Assembly (NCBI GenBank): GCA_938082545.1
Contig: CALKCL010000002.1
Coordinates: forward strand, 62,001-126,000
Source of the DNA: an uncultured Gammaproteobacteria bacterium
GTDB lineage: Bacteria; Pseudomonadota; Gammaproteobacteria; Ga0077536
Direction: 5' to 3'
DNA length: 64,000 nucleotides
The position numbers and the translations under genes were made by a program. Within the stretch, counting starts at the first letter, position 1; the number at the start of each line of letters is the position of its first letter. Shown in pieces: positions 20,601 through 30,709 of the stretch. A model generated the notes under the pieces. It saw nothing but the letters and a program-made list of their open reading frames with translations. It was not told where the DNA came from and searched no databases.

Positions 20601-21425
20601 TTCCCTTCTCTTGCGATAGACATTAATGATTTCATGTATCACGGCATTGAGTTTGGGAAAACAAAGGTTGCTGCATCGAAGAACGAGAATGAATTGGTAT
20701 TTAATACCCTAACTTCTGAGACAGAAGATGCTTTGATTAACGCTAGCGGGCGATGGGCAACTAAAGAAGGCTCTCAAACCAGTGCTTTTGAAATTACGGC
20801 CAATGGGAAATCAGCTTCTAAATTTTTACGACAGTTCGGCTACCAAGGGGAAAACATCAAAGGAGGAGAGATCGGGTTCAGCACGGAAGTAAATTGGGCC
20901 GGACCTCTATCTTCTCTTAAAATTAAAAATCTTAACGGCAGCATGCAAGTGACGTTAACTGACGGGCGCATTAAGAATATTGACCCAGGAAGCGGCCGGA
21001 TTTTTGGTCTTTTAAGTCTACAATCTTTGCCAAGACGACTGTCTCTAGACTTCAAGGACCTCTTCAAAAAAGGATTCGCTTTTGATTCTATCTCTGGAGA
21101 CTTCCAAATCATAAAAGGCTACGCGCACACTGATAACCTAGTAACCGAGGGTCCCAGCGCTAAAATAACTATTAGAGGGAAAACTGGCTTAGCCAGTCAC
21201 GACTATGATCAAATCGCAACGGTCACTCCAGCACTTTCTGGTAGTATCCCTGTAGCAAGCGCTTTGTTTGGACCAGTCGGAATAGGGGCAGGAGCGGTAT
21301 ACTATATAGGGGGGAAAATGTTCAAATCTATCCCCAAAAAAATTGATAAATTCCTGACCCAAGACTATTCGATAACTGGAACGTGGGACGTACCTATCAT
21401 CAAAAAAATCAAAAAGAGTAAGTAA
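17640..21425 (+). CDS. yhdP: YhdP, AsmA-like phospholipid transport protein
   Basis: Giant AsmA-like envelope protein of 1261 residues (E. coli YhdP 1266). One N-terminal membrane helix (about residues 15-37) anchors it in the inner membrane; the rest is a long periplasmic beta-groove. In E. coli, YhdP, TamB and YdbH jointly move phospholipids to the outer membrane. Conserved C-terminal AsmA features are present: SGRWATKEG, NLNGSMQVTLTDGRIKNIDPGSGRIFGLLSLQSLPRRLSLDF, and a final TGTWDVPII. The first portion (TAQKLDILDK, PIVRIEVSP) fits DUF3971. ATG start at 17640 without a strong ribosome site. nudJ begins 10 bases later. Confidence 0.93.
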   Translation: MFKIIEAIGAKIPRALAYFIIAAGFAAVTTRILLPLSKLDTGFFSDHVTAFSGRPASIQNVRYSWTGWAPTLTAQKLDILDKPNGTRLIHFPIVRIEVSPIQSLINRELTAKKITFEKLNISLIRDEVGKISVRGMPPPKFPIFTWLLSQKVFSLIDVTLQFADKTTQQDVLLTNLTATSAHNKGHEIFGSAQLPKELGQHVEFSIESDSTIANGLENIEVFIKAENLNLRNVLTILNQPLDLDEATIADFSGKGVWEDSTLKTFDFAFQGPSSAIKSKNPIAIEGTVSSTGSTWKLDIRHLSVPHISSLKMQNAINLVWKQDPLLDKKIKFSAKQFDIAIAMYLARLSAAVPLEAQKLLETVRPHGSMENIIGHYYPDGMDSVFAINLGIKNLSTRGTDKYPALYGFSGVAKINQIEGELILLKTDFSIDEHHNLDSPLEFNSLEGSLNWGKNANDNWSISVPSISGKLNNSAFHISGRYKNLLSNEAILDVGVSLPKIDTQSLSSLLPVNILSRKGETWMRNFFHKGQLTEGMIAFRGPTKNFPFRNSEGTLVADFKVSKSTLEYAEFWPLAREVNGHIALREDNLYFLINEGTIGEASISNANVNSKQLFNKEKFVSISGRATAPGIFPSELVLASPLLKTKAKQITQFILEDDITLHLDMTLPLFSGGKKDISGRATFDKNTLSLARTDIKLTEVSGSLFLKNTQWWTNELTAILDATEVHLNAKSGKNTELYAAEVHIQGNSTIEKLIFRLEKHSPGFAKWLTEKNFTSYTKGNLDWDTTITIPKKAYENNEEKFNGQFKFSSNLVGVKSTLPMPMKKSAPNEKEFSVDLKIEDGKLKVAFIDFFENGDVPTIETAKHPALHKGILFRGSFHRLEIDAWMKFFKGDSSTNEDTEKIPLLFDIRTRAANLFGHDFSDMRIKGLQIKEGWNIQIEGIDASGNITLPSPRNSNVLDIKLQHLRLIKKTSLTEAVPQARSDLGPNDFPSLAIDINDFMYHGIEFGKTKVAASKNENELVFNTLTSETEDALINASGRWATKEGSQTSAFEITANGKSASKFLRQFGYQGENIKGGEIGFSTEVNWAGPLSSLKIKNLNGSMQVTLTDGRIKNIDPGSGRIFGLLSLQSLPRRLSLDFKDLFKKGFAFDSISGDFQIIKGYAHTDNLVTEGPSAKITIRGKTGLASHDYDQIATVTPALSGSIPVASALFGPVGIGAGAVYYIGGKMFKSIPKKIDKFLTQDYSITGTWDVPIIKKIKKSK

Positions 21426-21435
21426 GACTTAAATT

Positions 21436-21897
21436 ATGTCAACGATCTGGAAGCCACATGTCGCAGTCGCTACCGTTCTGGAAGAAAACAATAAGTATTT
21501 GTTAGTAGAAGAGTCAGTAGATGCAAAAAGAATCCTCAACCAGCCTGCTGGAGACTTAGAGCCAGGAGAGTCTCTAAAAGACGCAGCAATAAGAGAGACT
21601 TTGGAAGAAACGGGGCGAGTCGTGTCCATTGATTACCTTATAGGCATCTACTTAATGTGTTCCGAGAATGTCCATAACACCTTTTTAAGGTTTTGCTTCA
21701 AAGGAAAAATTCTAAGCTATGACGAAAACCGCAAGTTGGATGATGACATTATTAGGACCCATTGGATGAGTAAGAAGAATCTCACGCAACAGCAGAAAAA
21801 ACCTCGAAGTGGCTTGGTGATGAAGGCTATCCAGGATTATGAGAAGGGTAACAAATACTCCCTAACACTGCTGCATACCGAGCATTATTATGTATAA
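21436..21897 (+). CDS. nudJ: Nudix phosphatase NudJ
   Basis: Nudix hydrolase of 153 residues. The Nudix box is at residues 39-61 (G39, E45, R53-E54, E57-E58, G60). PHVAVATVLEENNKYLLVEE and ILNQPAGDLEPGESL are typical of NudJ, which in E. coli hydrolyses nucleoside di/triphosphates and hydroxymethylpyrimidine pyrophosphate. The call is reinforced by position: nudJ-mnmA is a conserved pair, and here the nudJ stop overlaps the mnmA start by 8 bases. Confidence 0.9.
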   Translation: MSTIWKPHVAVATVLEENNKYLLVEESVDAKRILNQPAGDLEPGESLKDAAIRETLEETGRVVSIDYLIGIYLMCSENVHNTFLRFCFKGKILSYDENRKLDDDIIRTHWMSKKNLTQQQKKPRSGLVMKAIQDYEKGNKYSLTLLHTEHYYV

Positions 21898-23014
21898 GTC
21901 TTGGTTAGCCCCGTCAGATTCTCGCTCGCCCGATCAGATACATGTGGTTGTTGCTATGTCGGGCGGGGTCGACTCTTCGGTAGCGGCGTTGATACTTAAG
22001 GAAGCTGGTTTCAACTGCTCGGCTCTTTTTATGAAAAACTGGGATGAGATGGAAGACCAGGGAACGTGTCAATGGGAGGAGGATGTTGCAGATGCACTCC
22101 AGGTCTGCGATATGCTAGAAATCCCTCTCAATACTGTCGATTTGTCAAAAGACTATTGGGATTTAGTATTCAAAGACTTACTGGACGGCTATAAATTAGG
22201 GCGAACGCCCAACCCAGACGTTTTGTGTAATCGGGAAATTAAGTTCAAGGCATTTGCGGATGAAGCTTTTCGACTGGGAGGTGACTTCATCGCAACAGGT
22301 CACTACGTGCAAAGTATATTTAATGGTCAAAAAAAATTACTCCTAAGAGGGAATGACCCTCAAAAAGATCAAAGCTATTTTCTCCATACGCTTGATCAAG
22401 AACAACTGAAAAAAGCACTCTTCCCGGTTGGTCACCTCAGGAAAGAACAAGTCAGAGAGCTTGCAAAAAAAGCTGGTATAACGGTACATGACAAAAAAGA
22501 CAGCACGGGAATCTGTTTTATCGGCGAAAGGGATTTCAGACAATTCCTTTCAAAATATATTCCTTCAGAAGAAGGACACATAATCGACACCGCCGGGAAT
22601 AGAATAGGTCTACATCAGGGAGCTGCGCTTTATACCATAGGACAGCGTAAAGGTCTGGGTATTGGAGGTGTTAAAAATGCAACAGACGAGCCGTGGTTCG
22701 TGGTAGAAAAAAACCTTACGAAGAACGAACTTACTGTCGCTCAAGGCACATCTAATCCAGTCTTGCTTGGAGACCGGCTGACGCTATCTGAGATATCCTG
22801 GGTGAACCAAGACAATGGCGAATATCCTAAATCTCTGTCAGCAAAAATCCGCTATCGACAACCCGATCAAAAATGTCTTGTATCGAAGAGAGATGGTCGC
22901 GGATATGAAGTATCTTTCGACCAGATGCAACGCTCAATCGCCCCAGGACAGTCAATAGTTTTTTACGAAAATGACGTCTGCTTAGGTGGAGGAATAATAG
23001 AAATCTCTGAATAA
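21890..23014 (+). CDS. mnmA: tRNA-specific 2-thiouridylase MnmA
   Basis: Inserts sulfur at position 2 of the wobble uridine of tRNA-Lys, -Glu and -Gln (mnm5s2U synthesis). The 374 residues match the family. The PP-loop SGGVDSS is at residues 24-30, and the two catalytic cysteines are C113 (NPDVLCNREIKF) and C209 (DSTGICFIGER). The N-terminus carries ~15 residues before the PP-loop strand, a little longer than usual; a later start is not obvious. Its ATG lies within the last codons of nudJ, indicating coupling. It receives sulfur from the IscS-Tus relay, which is not encoded here. Confidence 0.96.
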   Translation: MYKSWLAPSDSRSPDQIHVVVAMSGGVDSSVAALILKEAGFNCSALFMKNWDEMEDQGTCQWEEDVADALQVCDMLEIPLNTVDLSKDYWDLVFKDLLDGYKLGRTPNPDVLCNREIKFKAFADEAFRLGGDFIATGHYVQSIFNGQKKLLLRGNDPQKDQSYFLHTLDQEQLKKALFPVGHLRKEQVRELAKKAGITVHDKKDSTGICFIGERDFRQFLSKYIPSEEGHIIDTAGNRIGLHQGAALYTIGQRKGLGIGGVKNATDEPWFVVEKNLTKNELTVAQGTSNPVLLGDRLTLSEISWVNQDNGEYPKSLSAKIRYRQPDQKCLVSKRDGRGYEVSFDQMQRSIAPGQSIVFYENDVCLGGGIIEISE

Positions 23015-23104
23015 TCAGCCGTCGCACTACACATCAGCCTCGTTTTTGAAGATAATGCTTCTGCAAATCTACGCAATTTATAATATCAACCAATAGGGAA
23101 TACA

Positions 23105-25768
23105 ATGAAAAACTCATTTAATGCCAGTAAAGAACTTTCAGTAGGCGAAAAAACCTACCAAATTTTCAGCTGCAAGCGCCTCGCCGATCAGTATCCCGTA
23201 GACAAATTGCCATTTGCACACAAAATTCTCTTAGAAAACCTTTTACGTTTCGAGGATGGAGTCAATGTCACCAGAAGTGATATTGAGGCTGTCGCTAATT
23301 GGAATCCAACTGCAGAGCCGAGTCAAGAGATTGCTTTCACCCCGGCTAGAGTTCTAATGCAAGATTTCACCGGCGTGCCTTGCGTGGTTGACTTAGCTGC
23401 CATGCGAGATGCCATGATAGCTATGGGAGGAGATCCTAAGAAAATCAACCCTCTGTCGCCAGCAGAACTAGTTATTGACCACTCTGTTCAAGTCGATCAC
23501 TTCGGCACGCAAAGCGCGGCGGAAAAAAATGCCAAAATTGAGTTTGATAGGAATAAAGAACGATATGGTTTCCTTCGCTGGGGGCAAAATGCATTCTCTA
23601 ACTTCTCAGTAGTCCCGCCTGATACTGGTATCGTTCACCAAGTCAACCTCGAGTTTTTAGCGAGGACGGTATTTGAAAACACTGTAAATGGAGTACTTCA
23701 AGCATATCCGGATACCGTTGTTGGTACCGACTCACACACAACAATGATTAACGGTTTGGGTGTTCTCGGATGGGGTGTTGGAGGCATTGAGGCTGAGGCG
23801 GCAATGCTCGGGCAACCGATAACCATGCTGATCCCGCAGGTAGTGGGCTTCAAACTAGAAGGAAATCTTCCGGAAGGTGCTACTGCGACTGACTTGGTGC
23901 TAAAGGTCGTTGAAATGCTCAGGCAGAAAGGGGTAGTTGGGAAATTTGTAGAATTTTATGGCTCAGGGCTAAATAGTTTACCTTTAGCTGACCGCGCAAC
24001 ATTAGCAAATATGGCCCCCGAATACGGCGCTACCTGCGGGCTATTCCCCATCGATATCGAAACCATCGCTTACCTCAAACTCTCGGGGCGAAGTTCAGAC
24101 CAAGTAGCTTTAGTGGAAGCTTATGCAAAAGAGACAGGTATGTGGCGCGATGCCTCGAGTCCAGAAGCTACTTACTCAGATTCACTTACACTGAATATGA
24201 ATTCGATTAAGCCAAGCTTGGCGGGCCCTAAAAGACCACAAGATAGAATTGACCTCGACTCAGCTCACACTGTCTTCCAAAGTGCCTTGATTGAGGCGAC
24301 GAAAGATAGAACCTCAGGTGGGTCTTCGACTGCTGAGATAAATGGATCGAAAGCTGAAATAAAAGATGGTGCTGTGGTTATTGCAGCCATCACTTCATGT
24401 ACAAACACTTCAAACCCTTCAGTTATGGTTGGAGCAGGATTGCTTGCGAAAAAAGCCAATGAACTAGGACTAAAAGTACAACCTTGGGTGAAAACAAGCT
24501 TAGGGCCGGGCTCTCTAGTTGTAACTGACTATCTTAATAAAGCTGGCCTCACAGAGCACTTGAATGCTTTGGGGTTTCACACTGTGGGCTATGGTTGTAC
24601 AACCTGTATTGGTAATTCAGGTCCTATTCCTGAACCAGTCAGCACCGCAATCAAGGATGGCGATGTAATCGCGTGTTCGGTACTTTCAGGAAACCGGAAT
24701 TTTGAGGGACGTGTGCACGCTGAAGTGAAAATGAATTTCTTAGCGTCTCCCCCTTTAGTTGTGGCCTATGCCATAGCAGGTAGGATGGATATCGACATCA
24801 TGAGTGCTCCTCTAGGCGAAACACCAGAGGGAAACTCTGTATATTTAAAAGACATATGGCCCAGCTCTGCCGAGATCCAGCAAGCTGTTACTTCGACGAT
24901 CGACTCCGAAATGTTTAAAAACAGTTACGCGAATGTATTCTCAGGAGATGCCCGATGGGCGGGCATTGATGTTAGTGAATCAAGTCTATATGAGTGGGAC
25001 GATGCCTCTACTTATGTCAAAAATCCTCCTTACTTCAAAGACATGCCAAAAGAACCAAAAGAATTAAAACAAATAGAGGGCGCTCGGGTTTTACTGAAGC
25101 TCGGGGATTCAATAACAACCGATCATATATCGCCTGCAGGGAATATAAAAGCCGATAGTCCGGCAGGAAAATACCTAATTGACAACGGAGTAACATCGAA
25201 AGATTTTAATTCTTATGGCTCCCGCCGTGGAAACCATGAAGTCATGATGCGAGGAACGTTCGCCAACATTAGACTACGAAATCAACTAGCCCCGGGAACT
25301 GAGGGTGGCTGGACAAGACACCAACCTAGCGACACCGAAATGTCAGTTTATGATGCTGCGATGCGATATCAAAAGGACAACACCCCGCTGATAGTTCTGG
25401 GCGGAAAAGAATATGGCACTGGGTCGTCACGAGATTGGGCTGCTAAAGGGACTTCGTTACTGGGTGTGAGTGCGGTAATTACTGAAAGTTTTGAAAGAAT
25501 TCATCGCTCTAATCTAGTAGGGATGGGAGTACTTCCACTAAACTTTAAGGATGGGCAAAATAGTGTATCTTTAGGATTGACAGGACTAGAAACCTATACG
25601 GTAGAAGGATTTTCACAGGGCGTTAAAGAAGTCATAATTATTGCAGAAGCAAACGATGGAACGGTAACTCGATTCCCCTGTGACGTAAGAATTGACACTC
25701 CAAAAGAGTGGCAATACTACCAACATGGCGGCATCTTGCAGTTTGTTTTGCGGGAGCTCGCTGCCTAA
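23105..25768 (+). CDS. acnA: Aconitate hydratase A
   Basis: [4Fe-4S] enzyme interconverting citrate and isocitrate in the TCA cycle, cytoplasmic. The 887 residues match AcnA (E. coli 891). Cluster ligands are C432 ([12 protein letters not shown]), C498 and C501 ([12 protein letters not shown]), spaced as in E. coli Acn[16 protein letters not shown] in the swivel domain is the conserved active-site loop. AcnA-type enzymes can act as iron-responsive RNA-binding proteins. AGGGAAT lies upstream of the ATG. The gene is preceded by a 90-bp gap and followed by 128 bp before nhaB, so it is probably its own unit. Confidence 0.97.
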   Translation: MKNSFNASKELSVGEKTYQIFSCKRLADQYPVDKLPFAHKILLENLLRFEDGVNVTRSDIEAVANWNPTAEPSQEIAFTPARVLMQDFTGVPCVVDLAAMRDAMIAMGGDPKKINPLSPAELVIDHSVQVDHFGTQSAAEKNAKIEFDRNKERYGFLRWGQNAFSNFSVVPPDTGIVHQVNLEFLARTVFENTVNGVLQAYPDTVVGTDSHTTMINGLGVLGWGVGGIEAEAAMLGQPITMLIPQVVGFKLEGNLPEGATATDLVLKVVEMLRQKGVVGKFVEFYGSGLNSLPLADRATLANMAPEYGATCGLFPIDIETIAYLKLSGRSSDQVALVEAYAKETGMWRDASSPEATYSDSLTLNMNSIKPSLAGPKRPQDRIDLDSAHTVFQSALIEATKDRTSGGSSTAEINGSKAEIKDGAVVIAAITSCTNTSNPSVMVGAGLLAKKANELGLKVQPWVKTSLGPGSLVVTDYLNKAGLTEHLNALGFHTVGYGCTTCIGNSGPIPEPVSTAIKDGDVIACSVLSGNRNFEGRVHAEVKMNFLASPPLVVAYAIAGRMDIDIMSAPLGETPEGNSVYLKDIWPSSAEIQQAVTSTIDSEMFKNSYANVFSGDARWAGIDVSESSLYEWDDASTYVKNPPYFKDMPKEPKELKQIEGARVLLKLGDSITTDHISPAGNIKADSPAGKYLIDNGVTSKDFNSYGSRRGNHEVMMRGTFANIRLRNQLAPGTEGGWTRHQPSDTEMSVYDAAMRYQKDNTPLIVLGGKEYGTGSSRDWAAKGTSLLGVSAVITESFERIHRSNLVGMGVLPLNFKDGQNSVSLGLTGLETYTVEGFSQGVKEVIIIAEANDGTVTRFPCDVRIDTPKEWQYYQHGGILQFVLRELAA

Positions 25769-25896
25769 ACTCGATGAGGACGTCCTAAAAGGGAAAACAA
25801 ACTGGCGAGAGATTAAGGAAGGTCCAAGCGCTTTAGGCGCACTGACAATGATTAAGCTCTGGTGATAGCTAAGGAAAATATAAAGGATCTATTTTA

Positions 25897-27402
25897 ATGA
25901 TACAGCAAACAATGTCGTCGGCACTTGCTAAAAACTTTCTGGGTAACTCGCCAGACTGGTATAAGAAGACAATAATAGGCTTCTTGATTTTCAATCCAGT
26001 AGTGCTTTTTACATTAGGCCCATTTATAGCTGGTTGGTTGCTCATCATAGAGTTTATATTCTGCTTAGCTATGGCCTTAAAGTGTTATCCTCTCCAGCCA
26101 GGGGGACTATTGGCGATACAGGCCGTCATACTTGGGATGACTTCTCCGAAAAGCGTTTACAATGAAACCGTCCAGAATTTTCCCGTTATTATGCTACTAA
26201 TGTTCATGGTTGCCGGGATCTACTTCCTGAAAGACCTTCTAATGTTCGGTTTTACAAAAATACTACTGAAAGTAGAATCGAAAACTAAACTCTCATTTCT
26301 CTTCTGTTTCGTGGCTGCGGTACTTTCCGCTTTCCTAGATGCCCTCACCGTCACTGCAGTAATCATAACTGTAGCTCAGGGATTTTATCTGGTGTATCAC
26401 AAGGTCGCTTCTGGAAAAGAATACCATCATGAGCATGATGTGAGTGGCGACGCGGAAATAAAGGACTCCCATAGACAAGATCTGCACGATTTTCGGGCAT
26501 TTCTATGTAGCTTAATGATGCATGCAGCAATAGGTACTGCTCTGGGGGGCGTTTGTACGCTAGTCGGAGAACCTCAAAATCTATTAATAGCGAAAATTGC
26601 TGGGTGGGAATTCGGCGAGTTCTTTATGAGAATGGCGCCAGTATCAATGCCAGTTTTAGTAACAGGTCTTCTCACTTGTATTATTCTTGAAAAGACTAAA
26701 GTTTTTGGTTTTGGAGGCTCCTTACCAGCGGAGGTGAAATCAATTCTACAGGACTACGATTCTCATCAAACCGACAAGCGCACCCAACAAGACATCGCTA
26801 AACTTTGGGTTCAAGGAGGAGCTGCCCTTTTTCTATGTGTTGCTCTGGGATTCCACTTAGCAGAAGTTGGCGTTATCGGACTGGCAGTAATCGTTATCGC
26901 AACTGCTTTAAACGGGGTAACCGAAGAACACCAAATTGGTCACGCTTTTGAGGAAGCTCTTCCTTTTACTTCTTTACTCGTAGTTTTCTTCGCCATCGTA
27001 GCCGTAATCCACGATCAGCATTTGTTTTCTCCCATCATAGGTTGGGTATTGACACTAGAAGGGACAACTCAGACCTCTGCTTTCTATTTAGCTAATGGCT
27101 TGCTGTCGATGATAAGTGACAACGTATTTGTTGCGACAGTCTACATAACTGAGGTTAAAGATGCGTTTGATGCAGGAAAAATAACGAGAGAACAATTCGA
27201 CTTGCTCGCTATTGCCATCAATACAGGAACTAATATTCCGAGTGTCGCGACACCAAATGGTCAAGCCGCATTCCTTTTCCTGTTGACCTCTGCGATCGCG
27301 CCCCTTATTAGGCTTTCTTATGGGAAAATGGTCTGGATGGCGCTCCCTTATACTTTTACTATGTCAATAGCAGGTCTGCTATCGGTCATATATCTTTTAT
27401 GA
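25897..27402 (+). CDS. nhaB: Na+/H+ antiporter NhaB
   Basis: Inner-membrane antiporter of the NhaB family, 501 residues with about 12 predicted membrane segments. Regions I recognise from E. coli NhaB, in order, include GNSPDWYK near the N-terminus, [51 protein letters not shown] and the C-terminal [20 protein letters not shown]. It exports Na+ in exchange for protons and maintains pH and sodium balance, fitting a saline habitat. A histidine-rich cytoplasmic loop (YHHEHDV) lies near residue 175. The preceding 128-bp gap holds a 10-bp palindrome (AGGACGTCCT, 25777-25786) of unknown relevance. Confidence 0.95.
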   Translation: MIQQTMSSALAKNFLGNSPDWYKKTIIGFLIFNPVVLFTLGPFIAGWLLIIEFIFCLAMALKCYPLQPGGLLAIQAVILGMTSPKSVYNETVQNFPVIMLLMFMVAGIYFLKDLLMFGFTKILLKVESKTKLSFLFCFVAAVLSAFLDALTVTAVIITVAQGFYLVYHKVASGKEYHHEHDVSGDAEIKDSHRQDLHDFRAFLCSLMMHAAIGTALGGVCTLVGEPQNLLIAKIAGWEFGEFFMRMAPVSMPVLVTGLLTCIILEKTKVFGFGGSLPAEVKSILQDYDSHQTDKRTQQDIAKLWVQGGAALFLCVALGFHLAEVGVIGLAVIVIATALNGVTEEHQIGHAFEEALPFTSLLVVFFAIVAVIHDQHLFSPIIGWVLTLEGTTQTSAFYLANGLLSMISDNVFVATVYITEVKDAFDAGKITREQFDLLAIAINTGTNIPSVATPNGQAAFLFLLTSAIAPLIRLSYGKMVWMALPYTFTMSIAGLLSVIYLL

Positions 27403-27440
27403 AATAGTAGTAGGCATATAGACCTAAAAAAGGAAATGTG

Positions 27441-28100
27441 ATGGACTTGTCAGAAGTAATTGAGAGCACAAGCACTTGTAGGTTTTACCAGCAACAGCCA
27501 GTCGCCGATGAGGATATAGCAGTTACCTTAGATGCGGCTAGATTCGGTCCAAGTGGGGGCAATCGGCAGCCGGTTAGCTTTGTTGTAATCAAAGACAATG
27601 AAATGAAAAAACAGATGCAAGCGCTCTACTTACCATTCTGGGAAACGTATATTCAAGCAATCGACGAAGGCATGGTACGACTCGGCTCTAAAGATAAAGG
27701 GATAGTCGATTCAGCGGATCACTTTGCTCGGCATTTAGCGGAAATTCCCGTATTTGTTGTTGTTTGTGCGCAACTGGCGGACTGTCACGCGACAGATACA
27801 GACCTGGACAGACTAAGTATTGTTGGAGGTGCATCCATCTACCCCGCCGTTCAAAATGTATTACTAAAAGCGCGAAGTATTGGTCTTGGCACTGCGATGA
27901 CGACTCTGCTTTGTCATGTTGAGCCCCAAATCAAAAAGCTACTCAATATCCCTGAAGACATATCAACCGCCGCTATGATCACTATGGGCTGGCCTTCTAA
28001 AAAATTCCCTAGGAAACTTCTAAGGCGACCTTTATCAGAAATAGCATGGGCAGAGAAATATGGGACGCCTCTAAGCACTGGAACCATTATAAAAAAATAA
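27441..28100 (+). CDS. Nitroreductase family protein
   Basis: FMN-dependent nitroreductase-fold oxidoreductase of 219 residues. The N-terminal STCRFYQQQPV element and AARFGPSGGNRQP bind FMN phosphate in this family; the C-terminal AAMITMGWPSKKFPRKLLRRPLSEI is also typical. I use the ATG at 27441, with AGGAA five bases upstream; a GTG immediately before it (27438) is in frame. The family reduces nitroaromatics, quinones, enones or flavins, so the substrate cannot be told. It converges on hemW with a 14-base overlap of coding ends. Confidence 0.87.
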   Translation: MDLSEVIESTSTCRFYQQQPVADEDIAVTLDAARFGPSGGNRQPVSFVVIKDNEMKKQMQALYLPFWETYIQAIDEGMVRLGSKDKGIVDSADHFARHLAEIPVFVVVCAQLADCHATDTDLDRLSIVGGASIYPAVQNVLLKARSIGLGTAMTTLLCHVEPQIKKLLNIPEDISTAAMITMGWPSKKFPRKLLRRPLSEIAWAEKYGTPLSTGTIIKK

Positions 28101-29217
28101 GCTGCAAATCATTTAGAAATCTATAGCCCAACGGTGTTGGCTTAACCCATCGATCTTCGCGTTGTAGAAAGTTCTTAGAATATGCGTTATCAAGACATTC
28201 AAAAAAATGTGCCTGTAAATTCAGTTTAGGAATATTGGCTAACAAAGCATCAATACAAAATCCATTCTTTAACCTCAATGCATTGATCATATACTCGCCG
28301 ATCAATTGTTCTTCAGCGATGAACTGGTCTGTATGAATTTTCTTATTTGATAAAGCTGATTGCATATAACGATCTGGGTTTTTTATTTTCTCTGTGCGAA
28401 CCACACCTTCACTGCTCGCTCGTTTCCCATGCGCGCCGGCTCCGATTCCAACATAATCTCCAAAGTTCCAATAATTTAAGTTGTGCTGGGATTCCCTACC
28501 CTGCTTACTGTAAGCAGAAATTTCATACTGGAAGAACCCTGCCTCAGCAAGCAAAATTTGACCGGCTTCATACTCGTCACAAATCTCATCATGCGACGGC
28601 AGTATAGGTGGCTTCTTCGCAAAGGCAGTATTTTCTTCGATAGTCAGCTGATACCAAGAAATATGTTGAGGATTAAATGATATCGCCTGTGATAGATCTT
28701 TCAGAGTTCGAGAGCTATCCTCCGAAGGTAAGCCAAACATAAGATCAATGTTCATATTGTCAAAGCCCGCACCAACTGCAGCATCTAGAGCATCACAAGA
28801 ATCAACAGCATTGTGGGCCCGTCCCAAGGCGGATAAGCAAGCATTACTGAAACTTTGAATGCCTATAGAAATACGATTTACACCTGCTGTTCTATAATGT
28901 TTAAAACGACTTGCATCAGCACTACCTGGGTTTGCTTCCAAAGTAATCTCAACGTCATCTGTGAGGGTTAAGCGATTACTAATTCCATCTAGGAGAGAAT
29001 TAATAGCATCTCCAGAGAATAAACTAGGTGTCCCGCCCCCTATAAAAATACTGGAAATAGACTCTACCGATTGCACAGAACACTCCCGATCTAAATCTCT
29101 CATCAATGCGTTAACGTACATTTTCTCGGCAATAGTATCCTTGGCTTGATATGAGTTAAAGTCACAATATGGACATTTGTTAGTGCACCAAGGCAAATGA
29201 ACATAGAGTCCGCTCAA
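28087..29217 (-). CDS. hemW: Heme chaperone HemW (radical SAM)
   Basis: Radical SAM family heme chaperone of 376 residues. The [4Fe-4S] cysteines are C11, C15 and C18 in WCTNKCPYCDF. The HemW hallmark is the cluster motif CxxxCPYCDF, different from the HemN coproporphyrinogen dehydrogenase pattern. FIGGGTPSLFS and ISIGIQSFSNACLSALGRAH follow in family order. It inserts heme into membrane respiratory enzymes. The start is 3 bases after the rdgB stop, so rph-rdgB-hemW is one minus-strand operon, a common arrangement in gammaproteobacteria. Confidence 0.93.
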   Translation of the reverse strand: MSGLYVHLPWCTNKCPYCDFNSYQAKDTIAEKMYVNALMRDLDRECSVQSVESISSIFIGGGTPSLFSGDAINSLLDGISNRLTLTDDVEITLEANPGSADASRFKHYRTAGVNRISIGIQSFSNACLSALGRAHNAVDSCDALDAAVGAGFDNMNIDLMFGLPSEDSSRTLKDLSQAISFNPQHISWYQLTIEENTAFAKKPPILPSHDEICDEYEAGQILLAEAGFFQYEISAYSKQGRESQHNLNYWNFGDYVGIGAGAHGKRASSEGVVRTEKIKNPDRYMQSALSNKKIHTDQFIAEEQLIGEYMINALRLKNGFCIDALLANIPKLNLQAHFFECLDNAYSKNFLQREDRWVKPTPLGYRFLNDLQLIFL

Positions 29218-29220
29218 AAC

Positions 29221-29838
29221 TTAGACCAGATCACAATCAGTACCTGCTTGGAGATCATCAAGGAATTTTTTCATCGCTTGGCCTCTATGGCTAACCTGGT
29301 TTTTAATTTCAGACGGTAGTTGAGCGGCAGAACATTTATAGCTAGGAACGTAAAAGAGTGAGTCATAGCCAAACCCATTTTCTCCTTTCGGAGTCTCAAG
29401 CACTTCACCTTTCCATGTTTTACTAACTATGTATGGTGTTGCATCATCTTTTGATTTCAGCAGCACTAATACGCAGATAAAAAAGCACATACGGGCCGAT
29501 CCGACAGCACCACTCAGAGAAGAAAGAAGTTTCTCTATATTTTCCGCATCCGAAGAACCTTCACCTGCGTAACGGGACGAAAATATTCCCGGTGCACCGT
29601 CCAAAGACGGTACACATAATCCGGAATCATCTGCTAATGTCGGCATTCCTGTTTTTTCACACACATATCTGGCTTTCAACAAGCTATTTTCCACAAAAGA
29701 GAGCCCCGTCTCTGCAGGAGTCTCTAAACCGAACTCAGCCTGAGTTCTGACTTCAATCTTAGATAATGACAAAAGCTTTTTAAACTCATCCACTTTCCCT
29801 TGGTTACCCGTCGCTATAACGAGCTCTTTTTTTTTCAA
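29221..29838 (-). CDS. rdgB: XTP/dITP pyrophosphatase RdgB
   Basis: House-cleaning enzyme that hydrolyses dITP, ITP and XTP to keep deaminated purines out of DNA. The 205 residues fit the HAM1/RdgB family: [17 protein letters not shown] near the start, [25 protein letters not shown] with catalytic acidic residues, [15 protein letters not shown], and [10 protein letters not shown] at the end. The start is a TTG (29838-29836) overlapping the rph TGA as TTGA, followed directly by nine A residues (Lys codons 2-4). There is no evident ribosome site, so translation probably relies on coupling to rph. Confidence 0.94.
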   Translation of the reverse strand: MKKKELVIATGNQGKVDEFKKLLSLSKIEVRTQAEFGLETPAETGLSFVENSLLKARYVCEKTGMPTLADDSGLCVPSLDGAPGIFSSRYAGEGSSDAENIEKLLSSLSGAVGSARMCFFICVLVLLKSKDDATPYIVSKTWKGEVLETPKGENGFGYDSLFYVPSYKCSAAQLPSEIKNQVSHRGQAMKKFLDDLQAGTDCDLV

Positions 29839-30554
29839 CGCCGAGAAGCTGCTTGCAGCTCAAGGAGATCTTTGATCCCACTTGTCGCCAAGTCGAGCAT
29901 CGCATCCATCTCGCCACGTCTAAACGCATGTCCCTCCGCGGTCCCTTGGACTTCAACAAAATGTCCTGCGTCATTCATCACAACATTCATATCTGTTTCT
30001 GCATTCGAATCTTCGGCATAATCTAAGTCAACAACTGGCAACCCTTCAAAAATACCAACGGATACCGAGGCGATAGAACCATGAATAGGGTTTTTCTTCA
30101 ATTTTCGTGAGGCGAGTAGGCTATCTATTGCATCTGAGAGGGCTACAAATGCACCGGTTACTGAGGCTGTGCGAGTGCCTCCATCTGCCTGCAAAACGTC
30201 ACAGTCCAGGGTAATAGTCATTTCTCCCAGCGCATGCAAATCGACAACCGAGCGTAATGAACGTCCGATAAGCCTCTGGATCTCCATAGTCCGCCCACTT
30301 TGTTTACCGGCGCTCGCCTCTCGACGCATTCGCGAATCAGTAGAACGTGGCAACATCCCATACTCCGCTGTTATCCACCCGGAGCCTGTACCCTTCAAAA
30401 AAGACGGCACTCGTCTTTCCACACTGGCGTTACAAAGCACTTTGGTATTCCCGAACTCTACTAAGACAGAACCCTCCGCATGGCACGTATAATTGCGAGT
30501 AAAAACGACTTCTCGCATTTCATTGGCCGCGCGGCCACTAGGTCTTGTAGTCAT
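29835..30554 (-). CDS. rph: Ribonuclease PH
   Basis: Phosphorolytic 3'-5' exoribonuclease that trims tRNA 3' ends. The 239 residues equal the usual length (E. coli K-12 is frameshifted; this one is intact). [13 protein letters not shown] at the start, [14 protein letters not shown], and the phosphate-binding [21 protein letters not shown] (split here by position 125-145) are all conserved. It is first gene of the rph-rdgB-hemW unit and is divergent from yicC across about 155 bp, as in many proteobacteria. Confidence 0.96.
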   Translation of the reverse strand: MTTRPSGRAANEMREVVFTRNYTCHAEGSVLVEFGNTKVLCNASVERRVPSFLKGTGSGWITAEYGMLPRSTDSRMRREASAGKQSGRTMEIQRLIGRSLRSVVDLHALGEMTITLDCDVLQADGGTRTASVTGAFVALSDAIDSLLASRKLKKNPIHGSIASVSVGIFEGLPVVDLDYAEDSNAETDMNVVMNDAGHFVEVQGTAEGHAFRRGEMDAMLDLATSGIKDLLELQAASRR

Positions 30555-30709
30555 AGTGAATCTCTCTAATTTTGTAAAACTCTATTATAGCTTCAGGTTT
30601 AAGGTAACGGTGGCTATTATATCTATTAAAAACGGGATATTTGTGATCCCACCACATGAACGACGAAAGCAGTTGTGCAGAGCATGAAAACTGCAGGGAG
30701 AAAACTCTT

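Noticed and set aside
25777-25786. 10-bp palindrome AGGACGTCCT after acnA
   Set aside because: No T tract or stem extension, so not a terminator, and too short to support an operator call.
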